NCBI GenBank assembly: GCA_026001225.1
Contig: BNZQ01000065.1
Location: 1-8,124, forward strand
Origin: Clostridia bacterium
GTDB taxonomy: Bacteria > Bacillota > Clostridia > Christensenellales > DUVY01
Direction of reading: 5' to 3'
Length of the DNA: 8,124 nucleotides
A program made the translations under genes and the position numbers. The notes below the pieces were generated by a model. The model saw nothing but the letters and a program-made list of their open reading frames with translations. It did not search any database and had not been told where the DNA came from. Of this stretch, positions 6,881 to 8,124 are shown one piece after another; position 1 is the first letter of the stretch, and each line of letters starts with the position of its first letter.

Positions 6881-7447
6881 ATGGTAAATTTGAAACGCGC
6901 AAAAGTAAATAAGCGTATACCGAAAAACCGCTTCAAGGGCGACTTGTCGGCAGTAGAGCTTGTTACATGGCTATACAAGATAAGCCTTGAAACGGCGGAC
7001 TTCCGCAAGGCGGGCGACCTCGCCGAAATACAAATATTCGAGGTTAAGTTCAAGGCGGACGCGATAGACAAGAAAGCCTTCGCCGCGATACAAAAGGCGA
7101 TACCATACCCGATTATATTTGCGGCAGGCGCGAAAAACTATACAATTGCGGAGGGCACGTTGTTTGAGGCGGACGCAATAGTCGCGGGCGACGAGCTTCA
7201 AATCGAACGTCGTTCGTCGCTGATTTCCGACCTATACGACGACATAATAAAGCACTTTGTACCGATAGCAAAACGAATGGGTGAAAACACCTCCGAATTT
7301 ATAGCGCGGTATAGTATAATAAAAGGGCTTGAACGCGACATTGCGTCACTACAAAAACGCGTTGACACGGAAAAGCAACCAAACAAAAGAATTCAGTTAA
7401 ACGAGGAACTGAAAAGACTAAAAGCCGACAAGGAGGCATTGCAATGA
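6881..7447 (+). CDS. DUF4391 domain protein
   Basis: A 188-residue cytoplasmic protein of unknown biochemical role. It matches what I recall of DUF4391: NKRIPKNRF at 10-18, VTWLYKIS at 28-35, EIQIFEVKF at 49-57, AIPYPIIF at 73-80 and a charged C-terminal coiled coil at about 146-187 (heptad-like, including KRIQLNEELKRLKADKEAL). It is a little shorter than the roughly 220-250 residues I associate with the family. DUF4391 genes are known neighbours of SNF2 helicases and type III mod/res genes, which is exactly the setting here. The start lies 1 nt after the helicase stop with only a weak GGTGG ahead of it, so translation is probably coupled. Its TGA overlaps the ATG of the next gene (ATGA), again implying coupling. 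Family call is good; function unknown. Confidence 0.85.
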   Translation: MVNLKRAKVNKRIPKNRFKGDLSAVELVTWLYKISLETADFRKAGDLAEIQIFEVKFKADAIDKKAFAAIQKAIPYPIIFAAGAKNYTIAEGTLFEADAIVAGDELQIERRSSLISDLYDDIIKHFVPIAKRMGENTSEFIARYSIIKGLERDIASLQKRVDTEKQPNKRIQLNEELKRLKADKEALQ

Positions 7448-7860
7448 GCGACGATTTTCTAAAAAACGGATTTATGTCCGCGCCACCGCATTCTGCACAG
7501 CAGGTCGCTGAACAAGCCGCCGCGCAGGAGCGTATACTTGCGGAACTGCAAAGAAAGTATACACAAAAAGATACAGAAGAAGCTCGATTCCGTGGCGAGG
7601 TTGTAGGCGGGCTCAAAGAACAGGTTGCAATTTTGCAAGGGCAAAACGACCAATTGACCAAAGCATACGACCAACAGCTCAAGGCAAACGAACAGCTTAC
7701 CAAAGCGAACGAGCGGCTTCAAGCAATACACGAGAACTACGAAAAGCAAATTGCCGACAGCACGAAAGAGGCGCGAACAAGTAAGCGGTTTGCGATACTT
7801 TCACTAATAGTAGGAACGGCAATTGCACTCGTCTCGCTTATAATAGCAATCGTCAAATAA
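7444..7860 (+). CDS. Coiled-coil protein with C-terminal transmembrane anchor, unknown function
   Basis: A 138-residue protein that I do not recognise. Residues about 15-110 are a long, Gln/Glu/Lys/Ala-rich region predicted to be a coiled coil. Within it, QLTKAYDQQLKANE (70-83) is followed by QLTKANERLQAIHE (84-97), an internal 14-residue repeat of two heptads each. After KR at 114-115 a single hydrophobic segment (about 116-137, LSLIVGTAIALVSLIIAIV) runs almost to the final Lys, so it is a tail-anchored membrane protein, probably with its coiled coil in the cytoplasm. There is no signal peptide. The start overlaps the DUF4391 stop by 4 bp with AAGGAGG (7430-7436) 7 nt upstream, and Mod begins 13 nt after its stop. 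It could be a membrane tether or oligomerisation scaffold for the system, possibly pairing with the coiled coil of DUF4391; this is inference. Confidence 0.85.
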   Translation: MSDDFLKNGFMSAPPHSAQQVAEQAAAQERILAELQRKYTQKDTEEARFRGEVVGGLKEQVAILQGQNDQLTKAYDQQLKANEQLTKANERLQAIHENYEKQIADSTKEARTSKRFAILSLIVGTAIALVSLIIAIVK

Positions 7861-7873
7861 AGGGAGCAAAAAT

Positions 7874-8124
7874 ATGGATAAACTAAAAATGCAAACGTCG
7901 AGCAAAACAAAGGCGAATATAGAAACGATAGCCGCACTGTTTCCTAATTGCTTTACGGAGGCAAAGAACGACAACGGCGAAACGGTAAAAGTCGTTGATT
8001 TTGACCTTTTGAAGCGTGAACTTTCCGACACGGTCGTCGAGGGCGCGGATGAGCGTTACCAACTGACGTGGGCGGACAAGCAGAACAGCGTTTTAATTGC
8101 GAATAGCCCTATAAGTAAGACGCT
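7874..8124 (+). CDS. mod: Type III restriction-modification DNA methyltransferase Mod, N-terminal fragment
   Basis: Only the first 83 residues are present; the frame is open at the right edge. The segment matches the N-terminus I know for type III Mod adenine methyltransferases: a short lead, then IAALFPNCFTEA at 19-30, VVDFDLLKRELSD at 40-52, VEGADERYQLTWADK at 54-68 and LIANSPISKT at 74-83. The full protein usually has about 600 or more residues, with the AdoMet-binding and DPPY motifs beyond this window. Mod would methylate one strand of an asymmetric site and protect the host DNA; a Res helicase-nuclease is normally encoded next. ATG 7874 follows GGGAG (7862-7866) by 7 nt. It is the fifth gene of the operon, which places the helicase, DUF4391 and membrane protein in a type III R-M-like system. 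Catalytic motifs cannot be checked here. Confidence 0.85.
   Translation, partial: MDKLKMQTSSKTKANIETIAALFPNCFTEAKNDNGETVKVVDFDLLKRELSDTVVEGADERYQLTWADKQNSVLIANSPISKT

Noticed and set aside
3604..8124. DISARM or BREX system
   Set aside because: An SNF2 helicase and a methylase are shared features, but there is no DrmB (DUF1998), separate DrmC, PglZ, BrxC or PglX in view, and the methylase N-terminus is of type III Mod type.
1..8124. CRISPR array, tRNA or rRNA genes
   Set aside because: No regularly spaced identical repeats of 23 bases or more, no recognisable cloverleaf and no rRNA-like sequence were seen; the short repeats at 2981-3100 are too short and too closely spaced for CRISPR.

Overview
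The window looks like part of a mobile, accessory region from a Bacillota (Clostridia-like) genome. Supporting signs are the strong AGGAGG-type ribosome binding sites, the Clostridia-type serine recombinase and RepA-like ATPase pair, the tightly packed operons and the frequent ATA codons. The species cannot be named from the sequence. Two transcription units diverge from a control region at about 2467-3383.

Left, minus strand (1-2466): a RepA/AAA_25-like RecA-fold ATPase is followed, with an 8-bp overlap, by a large serine recombinase that runs off the left edge. These look like the maintenance and integration module of an integrative element. The ATPase has no ATG, GTG or TTG in frame ahead of its Walker A loop, so its start is unusual or damaged.

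Centre (2467-3383): a candidate operator lies over the ATPase -10 box. There is also a pair of imperfect direct repeats 31 bp apart, a GC hairpin just ahead of the ribosome binding site of an XRE regulator, the regulator itself, a cluster of five 10-bp repeat units in two orientations around a terminator, a second terminator, an apparently gene-less promoter plus Shine-Dalgarno, and a good promoter for the right-hand operon.

Right, plus strand (3384-8124): a five-gene operon with gaps of 13 bp or less. It encodes a small HTH protein, a 1091-residue SNF2-type helicase with an N-terminal PLD-like domain, a DUF4391 protein, a coiled-coil protein with a C-terminal membrane anchor, and the N-terminus of a type III restriction-modification Mod methyltransferase, cut by the right edge. 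The family context suggests an extended type III R-M-like anti-phage island, with a Res subunit expected beyond the window. Two points stand out: the PLD domain seems to have lost its catalytic His/Lys, and a membrane-anchored coiled-coil protein is translationally tied to DUF4391 inside a DNA-modification operon.

The inferred picture is a defence cassette carried as cargo by an integrative element, with the element's own genes under separate, probably repressor-controlled, expression.
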